From SSC4 sp964443225 (GTDB lineage Bacteria > Chloroflexota > Anaerolineae > SSC4 > Amarolineaceae), in assembly GCA_964443225.1 (NCBI GenBank), contig CAYUCC010000002.1:73327-137326 (forward strand): a DNA stretch of 64,000 bases, in the 5' to 3' direction. This document shows positions 16,887 to 25,574 of the stretch, in pieces. The notes under the pieces are model-generated. The model had not been told where the DNA came from. It searched no databases and saw only the letters and a list, made by a program, of their open reading frames with translations. Each line of letters opens with the position of its first letter. The stretch's first letter is position 1. The position numbers were made by a program, and so were the translations under genes.

Positions 16887-17035
16887 AATCACCGGGCGGC
16901 CCATTCAATTGTCCCCGCAACTTGTCCACGCGACCAGAGTAGGCTATACTGCAACCGGAGCGCCCGGTCATCATGCGCCGGTCGATTGAGTAACACGTGC
17001 GCACGCGACCCGCAAGGAGTCACCCAGGTCGAACC

Positions 17036-18067
17036 ATGAACTATCTGCTGCGCGCCCGTCGCAAACTGTCACGCACGACCGCATGCTTTGTGCTGCTCGC
17101 CACGACACTCGCCCTGCCTGGGTGTAGCCTCATGCCTGTGCCGGCGGCAGTCCCGACTCGCGCGCCGACCGTCTCGGCTATTCGCTCTACTCGCCCACTT
17201 ACGGCGACACCACTGCCACCCAGCGTCACCCAAGCCCCAACCACACTAGTTACACGCCAGCCGACTGCTCTCCTCCCGGCGACCCTCGCAGTGCCCGGCT
17301 TCGATCTCACTGCCCTGCAGGCGGTGATGCTGACCGCGATCAACGCCGATCGCGCCGCTGCCGGTCTTGACCCCGTTGCCTGGGATGACACGGCGGCGCA
17401 GGCCGGGCAGACCCACACCGCCGATATGCTGGCCAACGATTACTTCAGCCATTGGAATCTGCAGGGCCTGGGACCCGAACACCGCTATGCCCAGGCCGGC
17501 GGCCTTGACGCCGTCGCCGAAAACCTGTACACCTACTGGTACCGCTACGAAGACGGCCGCGCCGCACCGATCGAGGACTGGCCACGCGTCATCCGTGACG
17601 CCCAGGCCAGCCTCATGCAGAGCCCCGGCCATCGCCGCACCATCCTCGACCCCGCCCACACCCACGTCGGCATCGGCATCGTCTACGATCCCCAACGCGG
17701 CGAAATGCGCCTGGCCCAGGAGTTCGTCACCCGCCTGGTCGATATGGAAACACTGCCCGCCGAAGCGGCCCCCGGCGATACGCTGGTGGTGCGCGGCACA
17801 CTGCGTGATACCGCCACTGATCCACTCATCAACCTGGCCTACATGCCCTGGCCCACACCCTTCACCGCCGACACCGTGCCCCAGGGCGCCTACACCAGCC
17901 CCGCCGAAATCATCGAGGCCATCCAGCCACAACTCGACGACCGCCAGTTCAGTGCCGAGGTGCGCCTGGGCCAGCCCAACGCACCCGGTATCTACACCAT
18001 CCGCGTCTGGGTGCGGCAAGGCGACGAAATGGTGCTGGCCAGCGAACTCATGGTATCTGCGCGCTAA
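17036..18067 (+). CDS. CAP-superfamily (SCP/YkwD-like) lipoprotein
   Basis: A 343-residue protein. I choose the internal ATG that gives a clean export signal (RRKLSRTTACFVLLATTLALPGC); a Cys after ALPG suggests lipoprotein processing, although Pro at -2 is atypical. A Pro/Thr-rich spacer precedes the CAP domain (about 90-225: ALQAVMLTAINADRAAAGLDPV, HTADMLANDYFSHWN, SPGHRRTILDPAHTHVGIG). The histidines and acidic residues expected in the CAP cleft are present. A beta-rich C-terminal domain follows. Bacterial CAP proteins are secreted; their role is mostly unproven, with proposals of lipid or protease activity. The lgt gene, needed for lipoprotein maturation, is the next gene but on the opposite strand. 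Confidence 0.85.
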   Translation: MNYLLRARRKLSRTTACFVLLATTLALPGCSLMPVPAAVPTRAPTVSAIRSTRPLTATPLPPSVTQAPTTLVTRQPTALLPATLAVPGFDLTALQAVMLTAINADRAAAGLDPVAWDDTAAQAGQTHTADMLANDYFSHWNLQGLGPEHRYAQAGGLDAVAENLYTYWYRYEDGRAAPIEDWPRVIRDAQASLMQSPGHRRTILDPAHTHVGIGIVYDPQRGEMRLAQEFVTRLVDMETLPAEAAPGDTLVVRGTLRDTATDPLINLAYMPWPTPFTADTVPQGAYTSPAEIIEAIQPQLDDRQFSAEVRLGQPNAPGIYTIRVWVRQGDEMVLASELMVSAR

Positions 18068-18070
18068 TCA

Positions 18071-18276
18071 ATCGCCCGTTGACCATAATCCGTTCCCAAT
18101 CCGTTTAATCCGCTCCAATCCGTTCCCAATCCGTTCAATCCGTTCCCCGAATCCGTTGACAGTAATCCGCTCCAATCCGTTCCCAATCCGTTCAATCCGT
18201 TCCCCGAATCCGTTGACAGTAATCCGTTCAATCCGTTCCCCGAATCCGTTGACAGTAATCCGCTCCAATCCTCTCC
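18071..18276. repeat. AATCCGTT-type repeat array between two convergent stops
   Basis: About 200 bp of the same unit as at 6544-6664 (AATCCGTTC..., CCCCGAATCCGTTGACAG), here mixed with AATCCGCTCC variants. It begins 3 bp after the CAP stop and ends at the lgt stop. Confidence 0.85.
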
Positions 18277-18277
18277 C

Positions 18278-18985
18278 CTACTCCCTACTCATCCCCCACC
18301 CCGCCACCATCACCACCACCCACGCCACCATCTGCTCCGCCCGAAACCCCCCGGCCAGGATCACGCTATCCCCCCGGAACGCATCGAACACCAACCGCGT
18401 CAGCGCATACAAAAACAACCCCAACCAGGCACGATGCCCCGCCCGCGGCGAGCGGTCGGCCAGCACAATACCCACACAAACCGCCAACGCCACCGCCTGG
18501 TACAGCTGCACCGGATGCCGGCGTGCTCCCCACAAATCCACCGCCCACGGCACCGCCGCCGGCGCGCCAAACGCATCACCCGCCAAAAAGTCGGCGACAC
18601 TGAGAATTGCCATACCCAGCAACACCCCCGGTGCCAGGCAGTCCGCCGCCACCGCCAATGGCACCCGCTTCCCCACCAGGTATACGATCCCCGCCGCCAG
18701 GCCGAATACCAAACCCGGTATCCACGCCAGGGTGCCAGGTCGCGGGGAAAACACCTGCAGCGGTTCCTGGGCATAGATCTGCCAGTACTGCGCCACGTAC
18801 CACAAACGCGCGACCACCACCGTCACGGCGGCGGCCACGAAACCGGCATTCCACAGGTGATCCCCGTCCAGACCGCGCCCACGCGCCTGGCGTGCCGCCA
18901 GCCACAGGCCTGCATACAGCGCCACCAATACGAGGATCGGCTTCACCGGTACGCTGAGACCCAGAATCGATACGGACCGCAGCAT
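18278..18985 (-). CDS. lgt: Prolipoprotein diacylglyceryl transferase-like protein
   Basis: A 235-residue polytopic membrane protein with about seven hydrophobic segments. It would transfer diacylglycerol from phosphatidylglycerol to the lipobox cysteine of exported prolipoproteins. Family marks are the block GDAFGAPAAVPWAVD followed by RHPVQLYQ, and an Arg-Gln near the end (FRAEQ). It is shorter than typical Lgt (about 260-290 residues) and the usual H-G-G-L region is weakly conserved, so it could be a diverged paralogue. It is the last gene of a tightly packed run (acpS, kinase, thioredoxin, lgt), separated from the thioredoxin stop by 3 bp. Confidence 0.85.
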   Translation of the reverse strand: MLRSVSILGLSVPVKPILVLVALYAGLWLAARQARGRGLDGDHLWNAGFVAAAVTVVVARLWYVAQYWQIYAQEPLQVFSPRPGTLAWIPGLVFGLAAGIVYLVGKRVPLAVAADCLAPGVLLGMAILSVADFLAGDAFGAPAAVPWAVDLWGARRHPVQLYQAVALAVCVGIVLADRSPRAGHRAWLGLFLYALTRLVFDAFRGDSVILAGGFRAEQMVAWVVVMVAGWGMSRE

Positions 18986-18988
18986 CGT

Positions 18989-19525
18989 TCAGGGCTCCAT
19001 CAGCTGCTGCACTTTGCTCTCCAGCAGCGCGCGGCTCAACGGACCACCCACCACGATCTCATCGATCACACCGTTTGGGTCGATGAAAAAGGTCGTCGGC
19101 AGCGAGCGCACGCGGTACGCCTGGCTGACCGCCGCATCTGCATCGAGCACGACCGGAAAATCGATGCCCCTGGCCTCCAAATAGCCGCGCACCTGCTCCG
19201 CCGTCTCGGCCTGGTTGATGCCCAACACGGTCACCCCGCGCGCGGCGTAGTCGTCGGCCAGCGTCTGTAGGGCCGGCATCTCCGCCTGGCAGGGGGGACA
19301 CCACGTCGCCCAGAAGTTGAGCACCACGGGCTGGCCCTTCAAACCGGCCAGGTCGCGTGTTTGCCCGTCCACGCCGGTCAAACGAAAATCGGGCGCCGGA
19401 AAACCAACCTGTGGGCTGGGTGGGCGCTGTCCCGGCGGTGCCAGCAGGGCTGGGTCCTGTGCGCGCGTCAGGTAGATCCACGTCAGCCCGGCCACCAGGA
19501 GCACCAGCAGCCCCCAACGTTTCAT
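18989..19525 (-). CDS. Membrane-anchored TlpA/ResA-like thioredoxin
   Basis: A 178-residue protein with an N-terminal anchor (RWGLLVLLVAGLTWIYL) and a thioredoxin fold holding WCPPC (C76, C79) and the cis-Pro region (LPTTFFID). TlpA/ResA-type proteins reduce or repair disulfides of exported proteins, often in cytochrome c maturation. I place the start at the ATG sharing an ATGA with the kinase stop; a longer frame would overlap the kinase by 66 more bases. No cytochrome genes lie nearby, so the client is unknown. Confidence 0.9.
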   Translation of the reverse strand: MKRWGLLVLLVAGLTWIYLTRAQDPALLAPPGQRPPSPQVGFPAPDFRLTGVDGQTRDLAGLKGQPVVLNFWATWCPPCQAEMPALQTLADDYAARGVTVLGINQAETAEQVRGYLEARGIDFPVVLDADAAVSQAYRVRSLPTTFFIDPNGVIDEIVVGGPLSRALLESKVQQLMEP

Positions 19526-21135
19526 GCGATCTCTCCACCGGTGTTGGCCAGCGGCAGTGCCAGGCAAAAGGCTGCGCCTGGCGGTGGGCACTGGTCCAGC
19601 CAGAGCCGGCCGCCCTGCACCTGCGCCAGACGCTGCGCCAGGCTGAGACCCACCCCCATGCCGCCGTGCGCCCGCCGCAGCGATGGACTCAGCTGGTAGA
19701 ACGGGGCAAAAATGCGTTCGCTCTCTTCGGGTGGAATGCCCGGCCCGGTGTCCGCCACACGCAGCATGCCCTCACCGTGTGCCGTGCTGACCTGCACCAG
19801 GACACGTCCGCCCGCCGGTGTGAACTTGAGTGCGTTGTCCAGCAGATGGCGCAGGATACGCAGCAGACCCTGCGCATCGCCGTAGACAACAACCGCCTCG
19901 GACGCCTCGATGGCCAGGTCCAGCTGGCGCCCGTCGGCCACTGGCTGTGCCTCGCGTACGGCGCCGCGTGCCACTTCCGCCAGGTCAACCGGTTGAATGT
20001 CCAACCCGGGATCGAGCTGGCGCAGCGATTTGAGATAGTCCAGGTGAAACAGGTCATCTACGATGCGGTGCAGCCGTCGCGCTTCGGCGACCAGCGGCTG
20101 CACGAGGTCCTTCAAACGCGGCGGCGCTTTTTCGGCCAGCAGATTGGCGTAACCGACGACCACACTCACCGGCGTGCGCAGCTCGTGCGCCGCGACGTTG
20201 ATGAACTCGGTCTTCAGATGGTCCAGCCGTGACAGCTCCCCGTACGCCGCTTCCATGTGCTCGATCAGACGCGCATTGGCAATTGCAATCGCCGCCTGAC
20301 CAGCCAGCACCGATAACATTTCGGCATCGCCCGGCAGAAACGGGTCCTCGATTGTGGTTTTGGCCAGGTTCATTACCCCGATGACCTGACCCTTGACCGT
20401 CAAAGGCAGGCAGACCGCCGAGCGCAGCGAGCCGCCGCGCATCCCGTGGCGTAAAAAATCGGGCAGGTCGTCCGGCCCATTGACGACCAAAGGCTCCCCG
20501 GTTTTGGCCACCCAGCCCGCGATACCTTCACCCATTGCGACGTGCGTATGCGCAATGACGTCGGCATCGATACCCACCGCCGCCTGAATTGTGAGTTCCT
20601 GCCGGTTTTCATCGACCAGCATCAGGGAGGCGCGATGCGCACCCGTTTCGTTGACCGCCGTCTCGAGGATGCGGCTGAGCAGCGTGTCCAGGTCGGTTTG
20701 CAGCATGAACATGCGGCTCATCTCGTAGAGCGGAATCAAGGCGTTGCGTCGTGCCATCTCGTGCGTCACACGCCGCCGCTGCAGGACGCGACTGGCCGCC
20801 GCACGCAGGTAGGTCGCCTCCGTGGGTAACAAGACAATCTCGGCGATGTCGTAGTGGGTGAGCTGTACCGCCAGCGAGAGGTCGGACGGCGTTGCCAGGA
20901 GAATGACCGGCAGGGCCGGTTGTTGGGTACGCAGCTCGTTGAACCAGGCCGCATCGATGCCCGGCAGCCCGGTGTCCAACAACAGAACGGACCCCTCGTG
21001 CGGTGGAATGGACCCCAACTGCGGCTGACCGGTGGTTTCCAGCCAGCGCAGCCGGCCCAGGTAAAGCAGGGCCGTTTGCATGAGCGGGTGCAGGTCGGCG
21101 CGCGTGGCAATGTACAGGGTTTCCAGGCCACTCAT
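19522..21135 (-). CDS. GAF-domain sensor histidine kinase with receiver-like N-terminus
   Basis: A 537-residue soluble kinase. Residues 1-125 look like a degenerate receiver fold (GSVLLLDTGLPGIDAAWFNELR... LPVILLAT). A GAF domain follows (about 150-290: ASLMLVDENRQELTIQAAVG), then a HisKA helix with phospho-acceptor H317 (HELRTP), and an HATPase domain with N-box DNALKFTP, G1 DTGPGIPPEESERIF and G2 GMGVGLSLAQ. All catalytic boxes are intact. No response regulator is adjacent. Both ends overlap neighbours by ATGA (acpS upstream, thioredoxin downstream), which implies one mRNA and translational coupling. It could sense a small molecule through GAF. Confidence 0.92.
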   Translation of the reverse strand: MSGLETLYIATRADLHPLMQTALLYLGRLRWLETTGQPQLGSIPPHEGSVLLLDTGLPGIDAAWFNELRTQQPALPVILLATPSDLSLAVQLTHYDIAEIVLLPTEATYLRAAASRVLQRRRVTHEMARRNALIPLYEMSRMFMLQTDLDTLLSRILETAVNETGAHRASLMLVDENRQELTIQAAVGIDADVIAHTHVAMGEGIAGWVAKTGEPLVVNGPDDLPDFLRHGMRGGSLRSAVCLPLTVKGQVIGVMNLAKTTIEDPFLPGDAEMLSVLAGQAAIAIANARLIEHMEAAYGELSRLDHLKTEFINVAAHELRTPVSVVVGYANLLAEKAPPRLKDLVQPLVAEARRLHRIVDDLFHLDYLKSLRQLDPGLDIQPVDLAEVARGAVREAQPVADGRQLDLAIEASEAVVVYGDAQGLLRILRHLLDNALKFTPAGGRVLVQVSTAHGEGMLRVADTGPGIPPEESERIFAPFYQLSPSLRRAHGGMGVGLSLAQRLAQVQGGRLWLDQCPPPGAAFCLALPLANTGGEIA

Positions 21136-21530
21136 GGCTGACCCCCCGATGCAGCGACAAAGGCCACCGCGTACGCCTCGGCGTGCGACAGGCTGATCGC
21201 CCAGTGAACCAGCCCCTGACGTTCGGCAGCGGCCCGCGCCGGCCCGTGCAGAACCACGACGGGCTGACCGCGCGCCAGGCGCACGATCTCGATGTCGGTC
21301 CAGCGAATGCCTTCCCAGCCGCAGCCCAACGCTTTGCTGACCGCTTCTTTGGCCGCCCAACGCGCTGCCAGCGACGTGACCCGGCCGGCACAGTCGGTCA
21401 CTTCCTGCGGCGTGAAGACACGCGCAAGAAAGCGGTCACGGTGCCGGTCGAGAATTGTGCGCACCCGTGCCACTTCGACGATGTCTACGCCAACAGCCTG
21501 AATCACCGGTTCGGCCACAGCACTCCCCAA
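21132..21530 (-). CDS. acpS: Holo-[acyl-carrier-protein] synthase
   Basis: A 132-residue protein of typical AcpS length. It transfers the 4'-phosphopantetheine arm of CoA to a serine of acyl carrier protein, activating fatty-acid synthesis in the cytoplasm. The family blocks are present: GVDIVE with the metal-binding Asp, FTPQE, RWAAKEAVSKALG with the second acidic ligand, and SLSHAEAYAVAFV. It is the first gene of an overlapping four-gene run. A CACAGAG-rich spacer of 54 bp separates it from the upstream M16 gene on the same strand. Confidence 0.95.
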   Translation of the reverse strand: MGSAVAEPVIQAVGVDIVEVARVRTILDRHRDRFLARVFTPQEVTDCAGRVTSLAARWAAKEAVSKALGCGWEGIRWTDIEIVRLARGQPVVVLHGPARAAAERQGLVHWAISLSHAEAYAVAFVAASGGQP

Positions 21531-21584
21531 TCATTCCACAAAAAACCTCTGTGATTGCTGCGTTCTCTGTGGCTTCCACACCCC

Positions 21585-22895
21585 TCACAACGTTGGTTCG
21601 AGCTCGGGCGGACCGCTGATGCCCACGACGTAGGCATCCAGGGTGAGATACTGCTGCGCTGCGGCACGTATTTCTGCCGCAGTCACCTGGTTGATGAAAT
21701 CAGGATACCGGTTGAGATAGTCGAGCCCCAACCCAAACCGCTCGATGTCGGACAGGGTATCGGCCACCCCCTGGTTGGTCTCCAGACGCAGGGGCAGAAC
21801 ACCGGTCATGAACGCCTGCGAGTCGGTCAGCTCTTCGTCCGCGACCAGTTCTTCGCGCATACGCTCGATCTCATGGACGATGCTGTCGATGGTGCGTGCC
21901 ACGGTCGCGGGGCTCACGCCGGCAATCGCCATCCACGGACCGGGCCCTTCGCCCGCTTCCAGGGCGCTGTACGCATAATAGGCCAGACCCTGCTTCTCGC
22001 GCACGTTGTCACCCAGCCGTCCCATCATGCCAAACCGGCCCAGGATGGTATTGCCGACTGCGGCCGGGTAGTAGTGCGGGCTTTGCCGTAGGGGGCCAAC
22101 GCAGCCGAGCACCAGGTCGGTTTGTGTCTTGCCGGCAATCGGAATGCTGCGCCGTTCGATCGTCGCCAGTGCCGGAATCGTTGGCAGGACGCCCTCGATC
22201 GCCGTGGATGGGTTGGCCCAATCACCTAACAGCGCGTCGATGCGTGCAATGACACGGTCGGTCTGCACGTCACCCACCAGCACGATTGCCCCGCCGGTTG
22301 GTCCGTAGTAGCTGCGGTAGAATGTCTGCAAATCATCCTGTTGGATGGGCAGAATCGTTTCTTTTTCGCCCGCCAGGCTGCGACCGTAGGGATGGTCCTG
22401 CCCATACAACGCAGTGCGGAAGGCGAGCGACGCCATGCTGCGGGTGTCGTTGTCACGTTCCTGCAGCCCGGTGAGGATCTGGCCGCGCACCTTTTCGATG
22501 TGTTCTGCGGGGAATACCGGATGGCGCAGCACGTCGGCCAGGATCTCGAGCATCAGGTCGAGGTCTTCGGTCAGGCTCTTGCCGCCAAAGTCGGTGATGT
22601 GGCGCCCACTACCGATGCCGATCGATGCGCCGACTGCTTCCAACGTCTCGTTGATCTCGGCAAAGGTGCGCGTCGTCGTGCCGCGGCGCAGCATCGTGGA
22701 TACAAAGCTGCTCAACCCTGCCTGCGCCGGTGTCTCGTGCAGCGCCCCGCAGCGCAGGTAGCCGCTGACGACGACAGAGGGGCTGCTGTGATTCTCACGT
22801 ACCAGGACGACCAGCCCGTTGGCCAGTACATGGCGCGTGACGTTGCTGGCGTCGGGTACCGTGTGTGTTCGATCGAGTTTAGCCTGGTCTACCAT
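21585..22895 (-). CDS. M16-family peptidase subunit lacking the zinc motif
   Basis: A 436-residue M16 (insulinase/pitrilysin fold) protein with both M16 halves. Where active members have HxxEH it reads AGLSSFVSTML, so it cannot bind zinc there. In bacteria, such inactive subunits often pair with an active M16 partner, as do the core subunits of mitochondrial complex III. Two active-type M16 genes lie immediately upstream and overlap it by 7 bp. The R-Y pair typical of the non-catalytic partner is represented near NVREKQGLAYYAYS. It probably forms a heterodimer with one of its neighbours. Confidence 0.92.
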   Translation of the reverse strand: MVDQAKLDRTHTVPDASNVTRHVLANGLVVLVRENHSSPSVVVSGYLRCGALHETPAQAGLSSFVSTMLRRGTTTRTFAEINETLEAVGASIGIGSGRHITDFGGKSLTEDLDLMLEILADVLRHPVFPAEHIEKVRGQILTGLQERDNDTRSMASLAFRTALYGQDHPYGRSLAGEKETILPIQQDDLQTFYRSYYGPTGGAIVLVGDVQTDRVIARIDALLGDWANPSTAIEGVLPTIPALATIERRSIPIAGKTQTDLVLGCVGPLRQSPHYYPAAVGNTILGRFGMMGRLGDNVREKQGLAYYAYSALEAGEGPGPWMAIAGVSPATVARTIDSIVHEIERMREELVADEELTDSQAFMTGVLPLRLETNQGVADTLSDIERFGLGLDYLNRYPDFINQVTAAEIRAAAQQYLTLDAYVVGISGPPELEPTL

Positions 22896-24196
22896 AAGTT
22901 ATCGCCTTCGTCTTCATGGGTGGGCACAAAGGTACCCACCGTCCGGTTGCCGGCACCCAGGTAGGTGCGCGCCACGCGCTGGATGTCTCCCGGCGTCACC
23001 GCCGCTACCTGTTCGAGATAGGTGTCGAGCCACGCCTGCGACGCAACCAGTTCGGCAAAACCGAGCCAATAGGCCTGGTCGGTCACACTCTCAGCGCCGT
23101 AGATGAACTCGGCGCGTGTCTGTTTGATGGCTTTGGCCAGCTCAGCCGCCGTCACCGGTTCATCGAGCATACGCTCGATTTCGGCCAACAGCACCGCTTC
23201 GACGGCATCCGGTGCCGCGCCCGTCTGCACCACGACGTCGATGCCGTAGAGGTAGGGTGCCACCGTGGGTACCAGCTGGGTGGTGACGTCAGCGGCCAGC
23301 CCGGTTTCGACGAGGGCACGGTAGAGCCGCGAGCTGCGGCTGGGTTCTCCCTCGGCAAAGAGGCTCATGGCCTGCGCACCACCCAGGATCGTATCCAGCA
23401 CCGACAGTGGGAAAAAGTCGGGATGCGAGGCCGCCGGTGCGTGGTAGGCCACGTGCAGGTAGGTCGTATCACCCGGCCCTTCGCGCACTACCCGCCGCTC
23501 GCCGGTTTGCACCGGCTCGACGGCACGTTCGGGTGGTGCAGACGGGCCTGCCGGCAGGTGACCGAAGTGATCGACGATGCGGGCCGTCATGTCGGCGGCA
23601 TCGAACGCACCGCATGCCACCACGATGGCGTTACCGGGCACGTAGTAGCGGCGGTAGTGTGCGTGCAGATCGTCGCGCGTCATCTGTTCGAGGTCACATA
23701 ACCAGCCGATTGTATTGTGGTGATAACCGTGCACCTTGAAGGCTGCGGCTTTGACGTCCTCGTCGAGCAGCCACTGCGGCACATTCTCCGCTCCCTGCCG
23801 TTCCGAGATGATCACCGTGCGTTCGCCCTCGAACTCGTCGGGATCGAACGGGCTGTTGGCCAGACGATCGGCCTCGATCGCCAGGACCAGGTCGATACTG
23901 TTCGCCGGCACGGTGTGGAAATAGGTCGTAAAATCGACCCAGGTCATGGCATTGCGTATCCCGCCGACACGCGCCACCCGGCGGTCCGCTTCACCCGGCG
24001 GGAACTGCTCGGTCCCTTTGAAGAGCATGTGCTCGACCCAGTGCGACGCACCGGTGATGCCGGGCACCTCGTGCCGGCTGCCGACGCGGTACCACATCCA
24101 TAGGGTCGCCACCGGTGCCGATGCCACCGGTTTTACCAGCACAGTCAGCCCATTGGCCAACGTCGTATGCACCAATCCTTCAGAAAACATGGTCAT
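22889..24196 (-). CDS. M16-family zinc metallopeptidase
   Basis: A 435-residue M16 peptidase with the inverted zinc motif HWVEH in the N-terminal half and the downstream glutamate in FEGERTVIISE. The protein has no signal peptide, so it is probably cytoplasmic. M16 enzymes degrade small peptides inside a closed chamber. It overlaps the preceding M16 gene by ATGA and the following one by 7 bp, so the three are surely cotranscribed. Its close likeness to the upstream gene (HWVEHMLFKG versus HWVEHMLFRG) points to tandem duplication. Confidence 0.95.
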   Translation of the reverse strand: MTMFSEGLVHTTLANGLTVLVKPVASAPVATLWMWYRVGSRHEVPGITGASHWVEHMLFKGTEQFPPGEADRRVARVGGIRNAMTWVDFTTYFHTVPANSIDLVLAIEADRLANSPFDPDEFEGERTVIISERQGAENVPQWLLDEDVKAAAFKVHGYHHNTIGWLCDLEQMTRDDLHAHYRRYYVPGNAIVVACGAFDAADMTARIVDHFGHLPAGPSAPPERAVEPVQTGERRVVREGPGDTTYLHVAYHAPAASHPDFFPLSVLDTILGGAQAMSLFAEGEPSRSSRLYRALVETGLAADVTTQLVPTVAPYLYGIDVVVQTGAAPDAVEAVLLAEIERMLDEPVTAAELAKAIKQTRAEFIYGAESVTDQAYWLGFAELVASQAWLDTYLEQVAAVTPGDIQRVARTYLGAGNRTVGTFVPTHEDEGDNLW

Positions 24197-25488
24197 CCCT
24201 GGTTTTGTCCATGACGCGGCACGTACCAGCCCGCAATACAGCGGGCACGCTGCAGGTACGACGCCGCCACACGCCGCACGTCGTCCACCGTGACGGCCGC
24301 CATGCTGTCAAGATAACGTGCCAGCCAGTCGACCGACGTCACCACCGAGCTGAAGCCCAGCCAATAGGCCTGCTGGCTGATGCTTTCACGGCCGTAGGCA
24401 AACTGGGCACGGCTCTGTTTGATGGCCCTGACCACTTCGGCCTCGGAGATATCACCCGCAGCCGCGCCATCGATCACTTCCCACAACGCGGCCTCGACCG
24501 CAGCTGGGGACTGCTCGGCACGCACCGTGGCCGAAAAACTGAACAGGTGGGGGTCGATGCTCGGGCGTATGAACGAACCCGCACTGGCGGCGAGGCCGGT
24601 ATCGACCAGACGGCGGTAGATGCGTGCGCTGCGACCGAGCCCTTCACCACCAAACGCCGATGGAGATTTGCCACCACTCAGCACCGCATCCAGGACCACC
24701 AGCGGGAAAAAGTCGGCGTGCAGGGCATGCGGGGCGCGAAAGGCCAACTCGACATAAGCGACGCGGCTGTCGCCGGTGACCTCGACGCGCCGCATTTCGG
24801 TCTGCTCGTAGTCACCCGCCGTTACCGGTGGAATCGTCACACCGGAGGGTTGGGCCGGACCAAACAGCTGTGCAACCCGCTCCAGCATGGCGGCGGTCTC
24901 GAAGTCACCGATGGCCACCGCAATCGCGTTGTTGGGTCCGTAGTAGGTCCGGTAGTGGTGCCACAGGTCATCGCGCGTCATGGAGAGCAAATCGGCGCGC
25001 GAGCCAATCACCGTGTGCCCGTAGGGGTGGTGCGGGAAGGCGGCGGCGTTGAGCGCCTCGTCGAGCAGAAAGCCGGGGGTATTTTCGCGCCCTGCACGTT
25101 CGGAGAGGATGATCGTGCGTTCGGCCTCGACGTCATCGGGCATGAAGCGGGCATTGATCATACGGTCCGATTCGAGCTGCAGCGCCAGGTCGATCCGGTC
25201 GGCGGGCAGGGTCTCGAAGTAGGCCGTGTAGTCGATGTAGGTGAAGCCGTTGCGCACGCCACCTTCGCGTGAGACCAGCTTGTGCACGGCGTTACCGGGG
25301 AACCGGTCGGTGCCCCGAAACAGCATGTGCTCGACCCAATGTGACGCGCCGCTGAGGCCGGGACCTTCGTTGCGGCTGCCGACGCGGTACCACACCCAAA
25401 ACGACGCCACCGGGGCGTGGTGCATTTCTTGGGTGATGACCTGCAGCCCGTTATCCAGCTGCGTGCTGTTGAATCCAAGTTCTTCCAT
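24193..25488 (-). CDS. M16-family zinc metallopeptidase
   Basis: A 431-residue M16 peptidase, first of three in tandem. It has the zinc motif HWVEH and the later ligand in VEAERTIILSE. The start ATG follows three 11-bp repeats that each carry a Shine-Dalgarno-like AGGAGT. No export signal is seen. Together with the next two genes it would supply two active and one inactive M16 chain. The flippase-like gene lies 86 bp upstream on the same strand. Confidence 0.95.
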   Translation of the reverse strand: MEELGFNSTQLDNGLQVITQEMHHAPVASFWVWYRVGSRNEGPGLSGASHWVEHMLFRGTDRFPGNAVHKLVSREGGVRNGFTYIDYTAYFETLPADRIDLALQLESDRMINARFMPDDVEAERTIILSERAGRENTPGFLLDEALNAAAFPHHPYGHTVIGSRADLLSMTRDDLWHHYRTYYGPNNAIAVAIGDFETAAMLERVAQLFGPAQPSGVTIPPVTAGDYEQTEMRRVEVTGDSRVAYVELAFRAPHALHADFFPLVVLDAVLSGGKSPSAFGGEGLGRSARIYRRLVDTGLAASAGSFIRPSIDPHLFSFSATVRAEQSPAAVEAALWEVIDGAAAGDISEAEVVRAIKQSRAQFAYGRESISQQAYWLGFSSVVTSVDWLARYLDSMAAVTVDDVRRVAASYLQRARCIAGWYVPRHGQNQG

Positions 25489-25521
25489 CCTGAACGACTC
25501 CTGAACAACTCCTGAACGACT
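25489..25521 (-). repeat. Three 11-bp repeats carrying Shine-Dalgarno-like AGGAGT
   Basis: Read on the minus strand, AGTCGTTCAGG, AGTTGTTCAGG and AGTCGTTCAGG run directly into the start codon of the first M16 gene. Each junction creates AGGAG. Repeat number would change how many ribosome sites precede the gene. Confidence 0.6.
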
Positions 25522-25574
25522 CCCGCCAAAGACATCAGATCTCTACGTGCACTTTGTATTCTGTGGGGTGAACC

